Below, piece after piece: positions 47,491 through 59,317 of a stretch of DNA of 64,000 nucleotides. A model generated the notes under the pieces. That model did not search any database and had not been told where the DNA came from. It was given only the letters and a program-made list of their open reading frames with translations. Within the stretch, counting starts at the first letter, position 1; every line of letters starts with the position of its first letter. Position numbers and translations under genes: made by a program. Where the stretch lies: the NCBI GenBank assembly GCA_035048485.1, contig CM068590.1, positions 13,748,494-13,812,493 of the forward strand. Direction: 5' to 3'. Source of the stretch: Pteria penguin (Eukaryota; Mollusca; Bivalvia; Pterioida; Pteriidae).

Positions 47491-47794
47491 CATCTCAGTC
47501 CATTGATTGGTTGATTGATTTTTGTTTTACGTCACACCACGAATATTTCACGTATATGGTGACGGCATCTGCCTGATGCGGGGCATACAAATTTTGACCT
47601 TTGCAACGGACCCACCCGAAGCAGTGAGGTATCTTTAACGTGCCATGCATACCACGACGCGGGGCCTCGGTTTTTACTGCCTCATCCGAAAAACAGGACA
47701 CCGGCATGACCAGTGCGGGACTCGAACCCCGGCCTCCCGATCAGGAGTCCAGCGCGATACCACTAGGTCACACCGGCTTACATCTCAGTCCATT
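47491..47794 (-). mobile_element. Full-length tRNA-derived SINE with 14-bp target-site duplications
   Basis: CATCTCAGTCCATT occurs at 47491-47504 and 47781-47794, directly flanking the element (47505-47780, 276 bp, minus strand). Read on the minus strand it starts GCCGGTGTGACCTAGTGG (A box), has B box GGGTTCGAGTCC, the family body ('ggccccgcgtcgtggtatgc' region, 'gggtccgttgcaa') and a 3' end that matches the LINE at 21738-21800 almost base for base. The perfect target-site duplications suggest a fairly recent insertion. Confidence 0.92.
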
Positions 47795-47928
47795 ATAACA
47801 TTGGCGCAATTACACGAAAAATCTGAGTCTTGCCACTTTCGAGCTGAACGATTCGACCGATCCCAGAATGCATTGTAATTCTGTTTGGAAAGATGTTATA
47901 CTATAATAATTTAAAATACGTACAACAT

Positions 47929-48095
47929 TGATCAGAGGCGTGGTCTGGGGTCTGAACCCACCCTGAGATTTGGCGAAAATTACTTTTCTTGTTATTTTTT
48001 GATATGAAATAAGTAATTCTATACACAGATACATAGGTGAATCCCTTGATTGGGGTGGACCCCCTCTCCACAAAACTTCTGGATCCTCGCCTGTT
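47929..48095. mobile_element. Short GGATCC-ended element, copy 1
   Basis: Shares with 60428-60602 the stretch '.ggggtctgaacccacc', 'ggcgaaaattacttttc.tg' and the right end 'ttctggatcc'. The left inverted repeat is eroded here. Confidence 0.6.
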
Positions 48096-48243
48096 AATCC
48101 CCGGGGAAATGTATAGTCTGAGATTTTTTCTGCCTGTAGATCCACTTCTTATGTAGTCATTGTGAAGGTTGGGAATGAAATATTTCATACATGAAACAAA
48201 GGATTAATGCAACTAAGCCGGGGGTGGGGGGGGGGGGTTAAAC

Positions 48244-48360
48244 CATTGGCGGATCAAATATTTTCGAAGGGGGGCAGAATTAGCCAAAATACTCAGTCAT
48301 TATGGGTGCCAAATCTGGAGTTTTACTGATATTATTTGAGTGTTTTCAACCTGATCAGCT
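48244..48360. mobile_element. Fragment of the GGCGGAT-ended MITE
   Basis: 'ggcggatc' then 'aaaatactcagtcatt.tgg', 'gtgccaaatctgga' and 'atttgagtgttttc', the same order as in the complete element at 59318-59480. The right end is lost. A smaller piece of the same family lies at about 57640-57715. Confidence 0.6.
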
Positions 48361-50220
48361 ATATATGCGGTGTAAATGTGACGAAAAGGGAGAATAAAGG
48401 AGGAGGGAGGGCTCTTGAAGCGCCACTGGTAACGAATCAACCGGTTCTCGCAAGAATTAAACAAGAAGTTTGTATAGTGAACATGCGATATATAATGAGA
48501 TCAGTAACTTACACACTCATCTGAAAGATTTTCGTATTTATCCAATGTATCATTTACCGGAAGCCAAAACGGTACGCATCATGACGCAATTTACACGGTA
48601 TCCTACTAAAATGACTGATTCTTGTAAGAAGTCGATCATGGGCGGATCTAAAACATTTTAAAAGAGGGTGTTGCATTCTCCCTTGATTAATGTTTTGCAC
48701 CATTCGGTCTGGAAAGGGGGGGATGTTGTAGCCCTAAAAATGGTCAAAATGACCTCTTTTTTTTTGGGGGGGGGTTAAAATTTTCCGGCCAAAGAGGGGT
48801 TACAGGGGTTGCCAATGCTGATGAACAACGGCTCTGTATAACTTCCCATACCTTTTATGAATAAAATATCTCTGACCTTAATCCACACTACGCCATTGTG
48901 CCTATCCAATTAAAACACCGCAGTTACCTTGGAGAAGGATTTTTTCAAGGTAGTCGTACACGTGCTATTAAAGGTCTCAAGTCTTACACTAAGACTTCAG
49001 TTTCTTTGTGAATATATGTTCATGTACCGCTTCGCGGTTCACGAAATTTGCACGTGACGAACCAGAATTATATTCCATGAACACAAAAATAAGACATTCA
49101 TTCCTTAAGTTGTATACCCTACAATTCGGTATGATTTCAAAAATTGGGGCATGTAAAACAAAAACTGTATTTTTCTCGTATGGTTGAAGTTATTAGCTTT
49201 ACGTTGATAACATTTTTGTTGCTTCAAACCCTCGGAGATATCAAAATAAAAAGAAAATACTTCATAAATACAACCATAACCTGATTTCGTGCATGCGCGG
49301 TTTAATCAAAACAAATACGATGAAGGGAGACTCCAAAAGAAAACAATTTCAGTAAATACTAACTTTAGCAGATTGGAATGCAGATTTACCTCGCCCTCCA
49401 TGATGCGGCTTCCGAATGATATCACGTGATAAGTTAGTTGTAAACATTCTGTTTACAAACATCGTGTTTGGGACAGCCATATCTCACTTAATAAGACGAA
49501 TTTGATCACAACATTTGTCCTTTTTAAATATTTTTAAGTCTTATATATATAATCAAAACAATATAGAATAAATTAACCTATAATATGCACTGGACTAGCG
49601 AACATAGGGTATACAGCTTTAAGTAGAGACTACATAAATGCACTTTAAATGCCGCTACGAAGATATAATGCAGTTGCTCGAATAATTAATAGGAACCTGG
49701 AATCAATATTTTCTGCATACGTCAGTCAATAGTATTACATGTAAATCTTACGAAAGGTGGAGAGTAAATAGAAAAATAACCTTTTTCATACTAAAGACCT
49801 TTGTAGAAGGACCTTTTTCATCAGAAGCCAGGAATTTACATGGTATTGTGTGACGAATTATGTGATAGAAGCTGTGAACGGATGGATAACCAGACATCAG
49901 AGTGACTAAATTCTTTCTTGAGAAATATGAATATTTATTTCAAATGGACGGACAGACTGACTATAAAGCAACCTTATGTGTTCTTGGGGAACATTAACAT
50001 TTATTTCGAATTAATTATGCTCGACCATTGCATTGGTAAGCTTTAATAGACTGTCGAGTAAACCTTGTACATGTGTCTTGACTGTTTATTAAATTTGATT
50101 AATGGGTATTATAAACATTTCACAAGATCATTAGCGGCTTTCAGTATCACAGTTCGTTCCAATTAGTGTTCGCTAAGGTTTAAAGGTAAAGTTTTTATCA
50201 TTTTCCTCTATTCTTCATAG
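48361..50220. other. Non-coding
   Basis: No gene recognised. G-runs occur near 48715 and 48763-48773. A four-codon ATG stretch before a GT on the minus strand near 49400 was too short to support. Confidence 0.4.
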
Positions 50221-50283
50221 AAATGGTGGATCGGCAATCTAGCGGATTTCACCTAGGAAAAACCACAAGAAGGAAAATTGACT
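50221..50283 (+). other. Exon-like segment, possibly a terminal exon
   Basis: A good polypyrimidine tract plus AG (attttcctctattcttcatag, the last AG at 50219-50220) is followed by a short frame that can read MVDRQSSGFHLGKTTRRKID and then TAG. No upstream partner exon was found on this strand, so it is not called a gene. Confidence 0.2.
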
Positions 50284-50844
50284 AGAGAAAAAGAACGGAA
50301 TCGAACCTGGGTGTTCAACGGTGGTAGATTCAGAAGGACGGGTGCGGGCGAACATCCCCACCCCAAAGAGGAGGCGGGGAGAGGAATTGAGTGGAAGGTG
50401 TGAAGCGCCTAAAGATGCCTTGCTATTGTCTGCTAGAAGGCATCTACGCGGAAAAAGGCAAGAAATGGGGTGGGTTTTGCGAATGAGTCGAGTCAGATTT
50501 TTTAGACTTCAAAAAACTGAGAAAATACTTAGGTCAATACTGTTATTTTAAGGTATTCTATTGTCAAATGTTCAAATAATGTATTGTGCATAATGGCTTA
50601 AGTTTATCTGTGAATACATTAGAATTTAATAAAATAAAATTCTGATTAACTGATCGTAAAATAGACGAATTTGAAAATATGACAAGTATTTTCTCGGTTT
50701 ATGGCCCAGGGCTCGGTTTATGGCCCAGGGCCAAGATCTGATCATCTGACCTGGTGTATGAAAAATAAATTCATTACAGGTTCAACAGCAATAACAAAGT
50801 TAGAAAAAGGACTTGAATAAACACAAAAAGCTTCGATCACACGA

Positions 50845-51070
50845 CAGCTGCGGTACTGACTCTAAGAACGAACGCTCATTTGATGTGAAAATGCACAATT
50901 TTAGGCCCTAAAATCGTCAAATTGCAGGACTTTCCGGGATGTCTTTGCCCCTACTAGCCCCCTCCCAACAAGATATTGTAATCGGTCCCAAACACGTAGC
51001 CTGACTTCGCCCCCCCCCCCCCCCTCTCTCTCTCTTTTCACCCCAAAACTGGGATTCGCCTCTGATCAGA
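50845..51070. repeat. Interspersed repeat, copy 2 of 2
   Basis: Partner of 10306-10545: 'cagctgcggtac.gact', 'aattttaggccc.aaaat', 'caaattgc.gga', 'acttcgccccccc' and a right end near 'gggattcgcc'. It contains a C-run followed by (TC)n. Confidence 0.6.
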
Positions 51071-51654
51071 ACTACATGTATACAATAATATGGTATGTTA
51101 ATACTGTAAGAACACAAAGCCGAACATATCAGGGGTGTCGCCAAATACAAAAGATGAATAAGACAGATTCGGTCATATACAGGTGTTTTATTAACCTATT
51201 TGAAATATTGAACGTCCAGTAGACTGACAATGTCAATAAAATTTCTCTGCTTCTTAAAAGAATTCCCGCTCAGTTTAAACACGCGGATGCTCCACAGTTT
51301 CGGATTACTATTGATAGAAAGAGATGATAAACCTTTTATAAATATTTAAGAGTTCTATATATCATAGCTACTGAATTTTAACACTCTCATGGTAGTCAAT
51401 CTATGTGATAAAGTCAGGTCATTTTCAAATTTGCAAAGAGATTGATAAAAAGAACGGGTCTTGATACCATGAGCATGCAAAACAGTGACAATTTCAGAGA
51501 GAGATGTCACTTACTAAAGTGCGATTTTCAGTTTTGTTTATTGGTTTTGGTTATTTTGGTGAGTTGTAGTATGGTTGATCTGAGTTTTACATTGCTGTCA
51601 ACTATTTTAGTAATATCATGACCCTGAATACAAGAGGACACCAATCTCTCAATC
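51071..51654. other. Non-coding
   Basis: Nothing recognised. Confidence 0.45.
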
Positions 51655-51740
51655 GTTATGGCGCAATCCGGGAATCGAACCCAGATCGCATGTGCATTGA
51701 ATCAAGTGCTTGACCACTATATTAAATCTGTCGCTGGTTT
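51655..51740 (-). mobile_element. tRNA-like SINE head fragment
   Basis: Minus-strand B box (gggaatcgaaccc) and an A-box-like 'cttgaccactatatt' spaced as in a tRNA. There is no tRNA-quality cloverleaf and no body, so it is a SINE remnant rather than a tRNA gene. Confidence 0.5.
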
Positions 51741-51844
51741 GTCATTCAAATATTAAAAGAGAGATAGAGGAAGTATTGTATGCAAGATGTTTAGAATTTA
51801 AATAATTCAAGTAAGTCGGTAATTGAAATGTAGTATGTACAAAA

Positions 51845-52020
51845 ATGCGACCCGGGTTCGATTCCCGGTGTGGTACGCGAGATGGTGGAGCTGTCCCCAA
51901 CCTGGCTTCGTGGGTTTTCTCCAGGTGCTCCGGTTTCCTCCCACACAAACGACACCCTTACGCCAAGATCCGTGCTAACGAGCAAGATTTATATTATATT
52001 TATTTAAGTAAAATAAATAA
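51845..52020 (+). mobile_element. Second SINE type, 5'-truncated
   Basis: Starts inside a tRNA T arm (acccgggttcgattcccggt). It continues through 'gtgggttttctccaggtgct' and 'ccggtttcctcccacac', a central domain found in SINEs of many invertebrates (recalled from memory), and ends in an AT-rich (AAAT)n-like tail. It differs from the TCAA-tailed SINEs above. Confidence 0.7.
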
Positions 52021-52434
52021 AGTTTAATTTTAGTACATGTATGAACAAACAATACATAAACATGTATAGAGAAACGTATACTTCACTTTGACAATATGCT
52101 CACATGTTCGGTGTACATATCATAAATGAGTCATTACTATTAGATAAGTTTTTATTTTACAATACATGTATGACAATTTTATGGAATTTTTCTGGTAGAA
52201 AATCAATTAGTTTCCTTACGTGTTATGCGCTTCTTCAACAGAATTGTTAACCTGAATGAGGATGGGACAAGAACTCTTCAGATATATTTGGGATTTCCAC
52301 AGTTTCGTACATGATCATAACTGGAAACTCTTTAAGAAACAAATCTGAGACACACAATCATGTACGCTTACACATTTTACTGTTTTTGTTAGATTGTTTG
52401 AAAAAGAAAAAAAAAAAACCCAAACAAACAAACA

Positions 52435-53249
52435 AAGAAGAGGCCCAAGTGGGCCTATATCGCTGATTGATTTGAGCACTCTACACTTATTAACAAACAA
52501 ATGGCGGCTCAATTTTGGTAGAAGACTTTGAATATTCATTTCTATAATGCTTTGCAAAATTCTGTGTAGCTGTTGCAGAAAAGAAGCCGAAAATGTGTCA
52601 GCCAACCAAAACCCATTCGGAACCATCTTGGATGACATTTCAGATCAAAAGTTAAAACTTTGGTAGAGGACCTTGGATACTTATTTTCTATAAGGTTTTA
52701 TGAAAGTCTGTGGAGCGGTTAATGAAAAGTGGAATAATATGCCAGTCAGTCATAGTTCTTGATAAGGAGAGTAAAAAATATGTCAGCCAATCAGAACTCT
52801 TGGTGGTCATCTTCTATAATAAGTCGGGTCGAAAGCCGTAACGTTGGCAGAGGACTTTGAGCATTTACTGTCTGTCAGGTTTGGTAACATTCTATGAAGC
52901 GGTTGCAGAGGAGAAATCGATAATGCGCCGATGAATGAAAGCCCATGGCTGCCATTTTTGATTATGGATCTGGTTGAAAAACACACATTTCGTAGAAGAC
53001 CTTGAATATATATTTCTTGTAATGTTTAGTTTAAACAATATTTATTTCTTATAAAGCAAGAAGTAATATTACATAAGTAAATATATAGGGATTTGGAAAA
53101 AAGTGAAACACAAATGTAAAGTGTAATGTTTGGTGATATTCTGTCAAGCGGTTGCAGATGAGAACTCAAATATGTGAAAAGTTTACGCCAAACGACGGAA
53201 GACGACGTTATGACACTAGCTCACTTTAGCCTTCGGCTCAGGTGAGCTA
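52435..53249 (+). mobile_element. Second hairpin-ended element with degenerate tandem units
   Basis: Left: palindrome ggcccaagtgggcc (52442-52455). Core: four diverged units of about 170-200 bases, each with 'gtagaagac.ttgaa' or 'agaggac.ttg', then 'ttctat.a.g.tt', 'gcggttgcaga.ga' or similar, and 'gccaat/c.a'. The last unit is split by about 75 bases around 53030-53110. Right: hairpin 53217-53249 (TAGCTCAC ... GTGAGCTA around a TTCG turn). The plan parallels the element at 12431-13612, but the sequence is unrelated. Confidence 0.6.
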
Positions 53250-53382
53250 AAAATACACCCCAAATCAAAAACATAACAAACAAACAAAAGGAAAAAAACC
53301 CACAACTTTCACACAATACATTTGCTACTGTTAGAAATTTATCTCGACAAAATATTTCCATTTTTGACAACACACAGAAAAT

Positions 53383-56300
53383 CTATTCATAATAAACAGC
53401 ATGCACATATCCTATTGCAATAATAGATGGGTTCCGAAAGGTATAAGTCGAAAACGAGTCTGTTTCCGTATTCCAAATACATCTGCTCACAACGTGCATG
53501 CCTTGCTCTTTATTTTCAATGATGAGTACATTACACACAAGCTTGTATCTTGGGGTTTCCATTGCTTTCACACGGCTTTTCAAAACAGCGGCCAGATCTG
53601 TTGCCATCATTTTGCTTTTGTCTCCATTATATTTCACATTGTTGAGTCTAGTTTCGAATAATTCTTTTATGATTTCCTCCGCTTTGTCTGACAAAAAGAC
53701 TTTACCATCATCCGGTCCAAGTTTGTATGTATTTTCAAGTTTCGGGGTTTGTTTAGCAGCCGCGGCCGGACTTTTCTTTTTCTTTGCTAGTCTTTGCCAC
53801 GCGCGAGTTGCCGCAACTATTCGAAAGAAAGTCATAGCACCGCCTTTCTTGTTCGGATTACCATCGGATCTTTTCGATAAAGAATCACTCGTTGACTGCG
53901 TTCGACTTCGGAGTCCAACAGAAAGCTCCTTACTTTTACTCTGAAAAAAAGAAACCCAAAATGCATTGTACAGTTCAGTTTTCAAACCGAGTTGTGATTG
54001 ATTTTAGAAAATACCACACGATGATAAGAATACCAATATTAATACAATACAATCAATAAACAGAAGTGAAAAATGTACACTGACATGTATAAAACATGAA
54101 TATTCTTCATTGAAAACAAGAAAACCAGTAAAATTGATGGATGCTCCCCCGAACGGCAGTTATACTCATAATGCAAGAAACTGATGATTCAATTCATATA
54201 CAAGAAAAAAAAATCAGTAAATTTGATGGATGCTCCCAAAAGCACAGCAATTATGAAGGGAATGAATGACTGAGTATATAGGAAATCATTGTATGAATTG
54301 ATGATGATTTCAATTAAAGCTCAATGTATCATATGTATATCCAATTGAGTCAACTGTAAAACAAGTGATCACAGTATCTTAAACTATAATGAGCAAGCTT
54401 GACCTTGATTATAATGAAATAAAACATTTTATCGTGACCTTGACCTTTCAGAAATGACCTTGAGTGACATTTGTCCCAACGCCCTTAACCTAATAACATT
54501 ATGGTGAAGTATGGTCAAATTTTGCTGAAAGGTATAGGAGATATAAGTACTTCATGGTATTTCAAGTCATAGTTATTAATTGACCTTGACCTGTCAGAAA
54601 TGACCTTGAGTGGCTTTTGTCGATCAAATTCTGATGAAAGGTATAGGAGATATCAGCTCGGACAGACGGACAAACACATGGATACACAAAAAGTCTATTA
54701 TCGCTTACAAAAATTTACCTTGTGGTGTAAATGTAAACTTCAACAAAAATTATAAATCGCCGTTGTTTATTGTTTTTGTCACTAAATCATTTTGTATTTA
54801 TAAACATCAATGAATCTATAGATATAGCATAAGAGGTGTGCAGATATTAATTATAATGGTTCACTATACATTCCTAAGATTTAAAGAATTTCAGCATATG
54901 TACTTCTTTGTATATAATTTTTTTTCCTGAGTCTTCCTTTTCTTATTTCAAATTTTGATCTTATCTCATCTCACAGTTTTACGGTTCCAAAAAATTTCAG
55001 TGAACTGAAATTTTGAATAAGAGGTAAAACTCTGAATAGAAGAGGATGAAAAATATTAAATATTATATATGTGCATCCTCCCTTCTATCTTACCTCCTTT
55101 TTATATTAGATTTAAATCATTTCTATCATATTTTATTTATTTATTTTCCATTTGTGAAATTAATCAGGCTTACCTATAAATTTTCAATTTTTGCTCATTC
55201 TTTATATTTCGAATTTAGATTTTATATTGAACATAATCCGCTTTTTAATATCTTAGAGAAAATAAGTTCTGACTCCACCTACACCGAAATTTCGTTCATT
55301 CGATTCGTTATTTAAATTAGCACGTCATGAAAATATGAAATAGAGACATTATCGTTTAATATACATATCACAAAGCAGATTTAAGTATTTGTTGTTCGCC
55401 TATGTAGAGGCAATGACATCTGAAATAATGGAAACTTGTGAATGTAGGCTTTAAAAGTTGTACATTTAATTGACGCTACGCAACATCGTCATCTTGTGAA
55501 CTCTGATGAAAACTACCCGCATAATTCATTGAAATTCGATCTTCCCGCCAACGGCGTCTAACTTCATTTGAACCCACAACCTCCATGTTCGAATTAGACT
55601 CTTTGAACCCTATAGCTATGTTAGCTTTCAATCAAAATGATATTGGGATAATTTGAAAATACATGTACTTTCTTACCCTTTGCATTGTACTTTAATATCC
55701 TTTTCCTTACATCTACGATTTCAACCTAATATTGAAACATTTATACGACTTGTAACAAGCGTCAACAAGAATCCGATGAACATGACATAAAATGGGTTAA
55801 TATTTATTTTGTACATTCATATCTGCCTCTACTTTGTATCCCCTGTCAACCACCTGGATTTTGGCAACTTATGATGTTTGTATTTAATATTTTCATGACC
55901 CGTAAAATTGAATAGCAAACGAAGCGAACGAAAGAATTCCGGATAAGGTGGAGTCAAAATTTATTTTCTGTGGTATTAAAAAGTGGATTTACTGCCGATT
56001 TAAAATTTTGCACTGAATTAATGAAAAATAAATTTAATATATCTTGATGGATGTGATGTAGCATTAAATTGAAAGTGATTGGTGTTTTATGTAAAAAAAT
56101 TTAAAAATTGAAATGCAGAAATTTGAAAGCTTTGAAGATTAGTTTTATCAGATACACACATGGAAAAAATGCAATGTAGTTGAGAGATAGAGAAAAAGAT
56201 AAAATACTGACTCAGAGATAAGAAAGAAAGAAAGAAAGAAAGAAAGAAAAAAAGAAAGAAGAAAGAATGAAAGAGAGAAGGAAGGAAGAAAGAAAGAAGA

Positions 56301-56557
56301 AAAGAAGGATGAATAAATGAAGTAGAAAGAATTAATGAATAAATGAAATAGAAAAAAAGAAAGTAAAATAAATGAATGAAATAGAATGAAGGAAGAAAAG
56401 AATCAAAGAAGGATTTTAAAAATCTTACCTCCTTGGGATCTTTGCTCTTATTAGAGGACGTTATCGAGTTTGTACATTTTGCTGCGGCTTTTAATTTCGG
56501 TTGCACTTTATCATGTTCCTTCAAAGCTTGTATAGTTAACTTCTCGCTCGCTTCCAT
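53383..56557 (-). CDS. Tctex1-domain dynein light chain, two exons, 228 aa
   Basis: Minus-strand join: 56557-56429, then 53940-53383 (129+558 bases). Donor GTAAGA, acceptor TTTTTTTCAG, phase 0. Residues 1-114 are basic, Ser/Lys/Ala-rich and probably disordered. Residues 115-228 are the Tctex1 fold: YKLGPDDGKVFLSDKAEEI, then the helix EIIKELFETRLNNVKYN, DLAAVLKSRVKAME, the strand RYKLVCNVLIIENKEQGMHV, SRCIWNTETDSFSTYTFRN and the terminal AIGYVHAVYYE. The closing strand ending in YYE is characteristic. Length and the long N-terminal extension resemble the vertebrate TCTEX1D1/TCTEX1D4 (DYNLT5/DYNLT4) group more than the ~110-aa core DYNLT1/3, but the subfamily is not settled. It probably acts with dynein, possibly axonemal. 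The intron contains a repeat with TGACCTTGA sites and a purine tract. Confidence 0.88.
54390..54660. repeat. Diverged tandem repeat with five TGACCTTGA sites
   Basis: Two units (about 54430-54560 and 54575-54660) share 'tgaccttgacct.tcagaaatg', 'accttgagtg' and 'gaaaggtataggagatat'. TGACCTTGA occurs at 54400, 54435, 54455, 54581 and 54601. This is a type of repeat seen widely in bivalve DNA (recalled). It is intronic. Confidence 0.6.
56219..56400. repeat. GAAA/GAAG purine tract
   Basis: Imperfect polypurine run in the intron of the Tctex1-domain gene. Confidence 0.85.
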
Positions 56558-58090
56558 TTTTCTGCAACTAAAAGTGTTTGTTTCTCTGAAAGATAATAAA
56601 CATAATGACATTGTCAGAAAGTAAAGTAAATATTGAGATCATTTACCGTATCGCCTCTCGTACGTTCCCACCTTTTGACGATGTTTATTTCAAAGCCAAG
56701 AGGTGTTTGTTTCACTGCTAAATTGTAAATAAAGAGAGATGCATTGTTCTATAGCTAAAGGTAGGAACGTTAAGAGCAATTTTATCAGAATGGCACACGA
56801 GATAGAGCTGTGGTGAAATTCAATTATGATAAAATAAACGAGGTTTGATTTCCTTATCAATATGGCATTGGATAAGACAGAGCAGCGAGAACACCTTCGG
56901 TGACCTTTTCTGATTCCAAAATGATTGCGCTATATGAAAATTAATAAGAGTTCTCGGTCTTCGATGCATATTCGAGTTTGTAACTAGGATTTCATTTAGG
57001 ACAAAGTTAAACATGGGTTCGACTCAGGTGGGGGAGAAGTTTAAGTCATCTTCTTGAAAATGGCAATGTTTGCAGTCGTTTCGAGGCATTCTGCCAAACA
57101 AATGACTCTGTAACACAATTTGATATTTATCCAAATATTCCCTTTTTTCTGAACAAAAATAAGACTAAGGAATCAATTTTTTTTTTAAAAGTCAAAAATA
57201 AAGAAAAGGGATAAACATCTCTCTCTCTCTCTCTCTCTCAGGAAAATGTAATTAAGAGTGCTTAAAAATTGAAGTACACAAACGTTTTGCCTTATCAATA
57301 GGGGGTGGGTTATTTGGTTTTGTGGTTTTGGGGGGTCAGCTGAGAAATATTGTGCCCTCATCTCCACCGAATCCCCACTCATTAATTTGCATTAAACCAT
57401 GCCACTGTTTCTTAAGAATACCCCAAAAAATGTTCATGACCCTTCATGAGTCGCTTATGAGTTTTTAAAATATCGCCGGCTTCAAAAGCGGATCTTTAAA
57501 ATAAGCAAAAATAACTATATTTGATGTTTGTACTTGACGCAGCATAAAAACTTACACGGCTCCACGATTTCCGAAAAGGCGCGGGGGGGGGGGGGGGGGG
57601 GGGGGGCACTATGTATTAACCAAACCACTAAGCCATGTAAGTGCCAAATCTGGAGTTTTACTTGTGAAAGGAGGGGGGGGGGGAGTCCCCTTCTAAGTCC
57701 ACCACTGCCAAACATGACTTATCTTTGAAATTTTATGGTCTTGAAATCCCAAGGAAAAGTTTCGGTTACCGTGTAACAGTGTAAGACCCCGTCTTTCATT
57801 TCGTCTTTTACTTTTATCATATAGTGAACCGTTAAATAAGTCATTATAACAAAGACAGACCTCTCTGGATTTGCTTGGAATAAGCTCCCATTGTTGTAAA
57901 AATTTCATTTTAAATGTATATTCTGCATTTAATTTACTACTCTGATATCCCAAAAGAATTGATTTCGATTTATACGAGTAGCGGTGAAGAAATTAAAGAA
58001 ATAAATTAAGAGAATTTGCGATTTGTATTCCGATAACAGAATTTAGACTCGACTGATTCCAATTGAAAAAGGTAAATGACGTACATGATT
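56558..58090. other. Non-coding upstream of the Tctex1-domain gene
   Basis: Includes (TC)n at 57220-57239, a G-run of about 24 bases at 57583-57606 and a further G-run at 57672-57682. No exon recognised. Confidence 0.5.
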
Positions 58091-58295
58091 TTCATTGAGA
58101 TAGAAAGGAAGAATGAAAGACAGTAAAAAGAAAGTAAGAAAGAACGAACAAAAAAAAGAAGAAAAACGAGAAAGAAAACAATAATTGATACTACCTCATC
58201 AGTCATCAGGCATGGACAAAGAAGGAAATAAAGAAAGAAGGAGAGAGAGAAAGATAGAGAGAGAAAGACAAGAAAGAAAGAAAGAAAACAAGAAT
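58091..58295. repeat. GAAA/GAGA purine tract
   Basis: Imperfect polypurine run with an interruption near 58185-58215. Confidence 0.8.
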
Positions 58296-58933
58296 AAAAT
58301 AAATGAATACTATCTTTTCAGGCATCAGTATTTTACCCTAAACACGTTTGAAGACCTTCACATGATATCGGGAAAAGAGGGGGAAGGCAAACTTTTTTCG
58401 GTGACCAGGGCGGAGGTTAACTCTTCTAAGTGACATTACATTAAAGATCTTCGTGTGATCAGCCAAAAATCTGGATGTGTGTAGAGGTGGGCCCCTTTTT
58501 CTTCCCCTCTTATATCTATAACATACATAAGATTCCTTGAATCACTGATCCATCCAGGAACTATGTAACACAACCGCCCAAAGCATGCCTCTAAAACACA
58601 TGCCTCCTTCTTTGGACATTTTGGCTCCACCCAGGGATGTACTTATCCCGATTCTTTAATATGTAAGTCAGATATATTGATGAGGTGTCAGACAAGTAGG
58701 TAAAAGTGTTACAATTTAAAGGTCCTGGGTAAAGAAATTTTCTTTTCTTTATCTACATACATTTGCTTTTACAATGGAACAGAGCATATCAAACGAAAGG
58801 TTAAAAAGAGCAAAGGAATAAAATCTAAATTACCCGCACATTTTTGAATGAAAAAAAGAATTAGTACGTTGAACCAGATAATAAATCTGGCTCCCGGAAG
58901 GTCTTTATTATTTGAGTTTATCTTTTTATTCAT

Positions 58934-58964
<31 letters not shown>

Positions 58965-59317
58965 TTGCTTCGTTTTGGAATTTAGATGGTGTAATTTTAT
59001 CGGCAAAGTACTTGGCTCGCGAATGTAAATTTACGGGTTCGAATTCCATTCGGCGGCTCAAAACAAAAACAAAACACCCACTAAAACTAACACAAATATA
59101 GAACTATTTCAAAATTATTATTTTCTTACTGATTTATTTGTTTATTTGATGCCTGAATTTAAAAAAATCTTTAATTTCTGTGTTTAATACTTTTAATCGT
59201 TGAATCCATCAGTGTTGTTACCATGGTTTCCCTCTGACACCACATTTTATCCCCACACAATATTCCAATTTTCCAGTCATATCTGATTTGCTCAGACAAT
59301 ATTCATTCAACAATGTT
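58296..59317. other. Non-coding with (TTTA)n and a SINE-head remnant
   Basis: (TTTA)n at 58926-58966. A tRNA-like remnant at about 58987-59060 ('gggttcgaattcc' as B box) with no recognisable body. Otherwise nothing. Confidence 0.5.

Noticed and set aside
53498..53944. 148-codon plus-strand open frame
   Set aside because: Antisense shadow of exon 2 of the Tctex1-domain gene.
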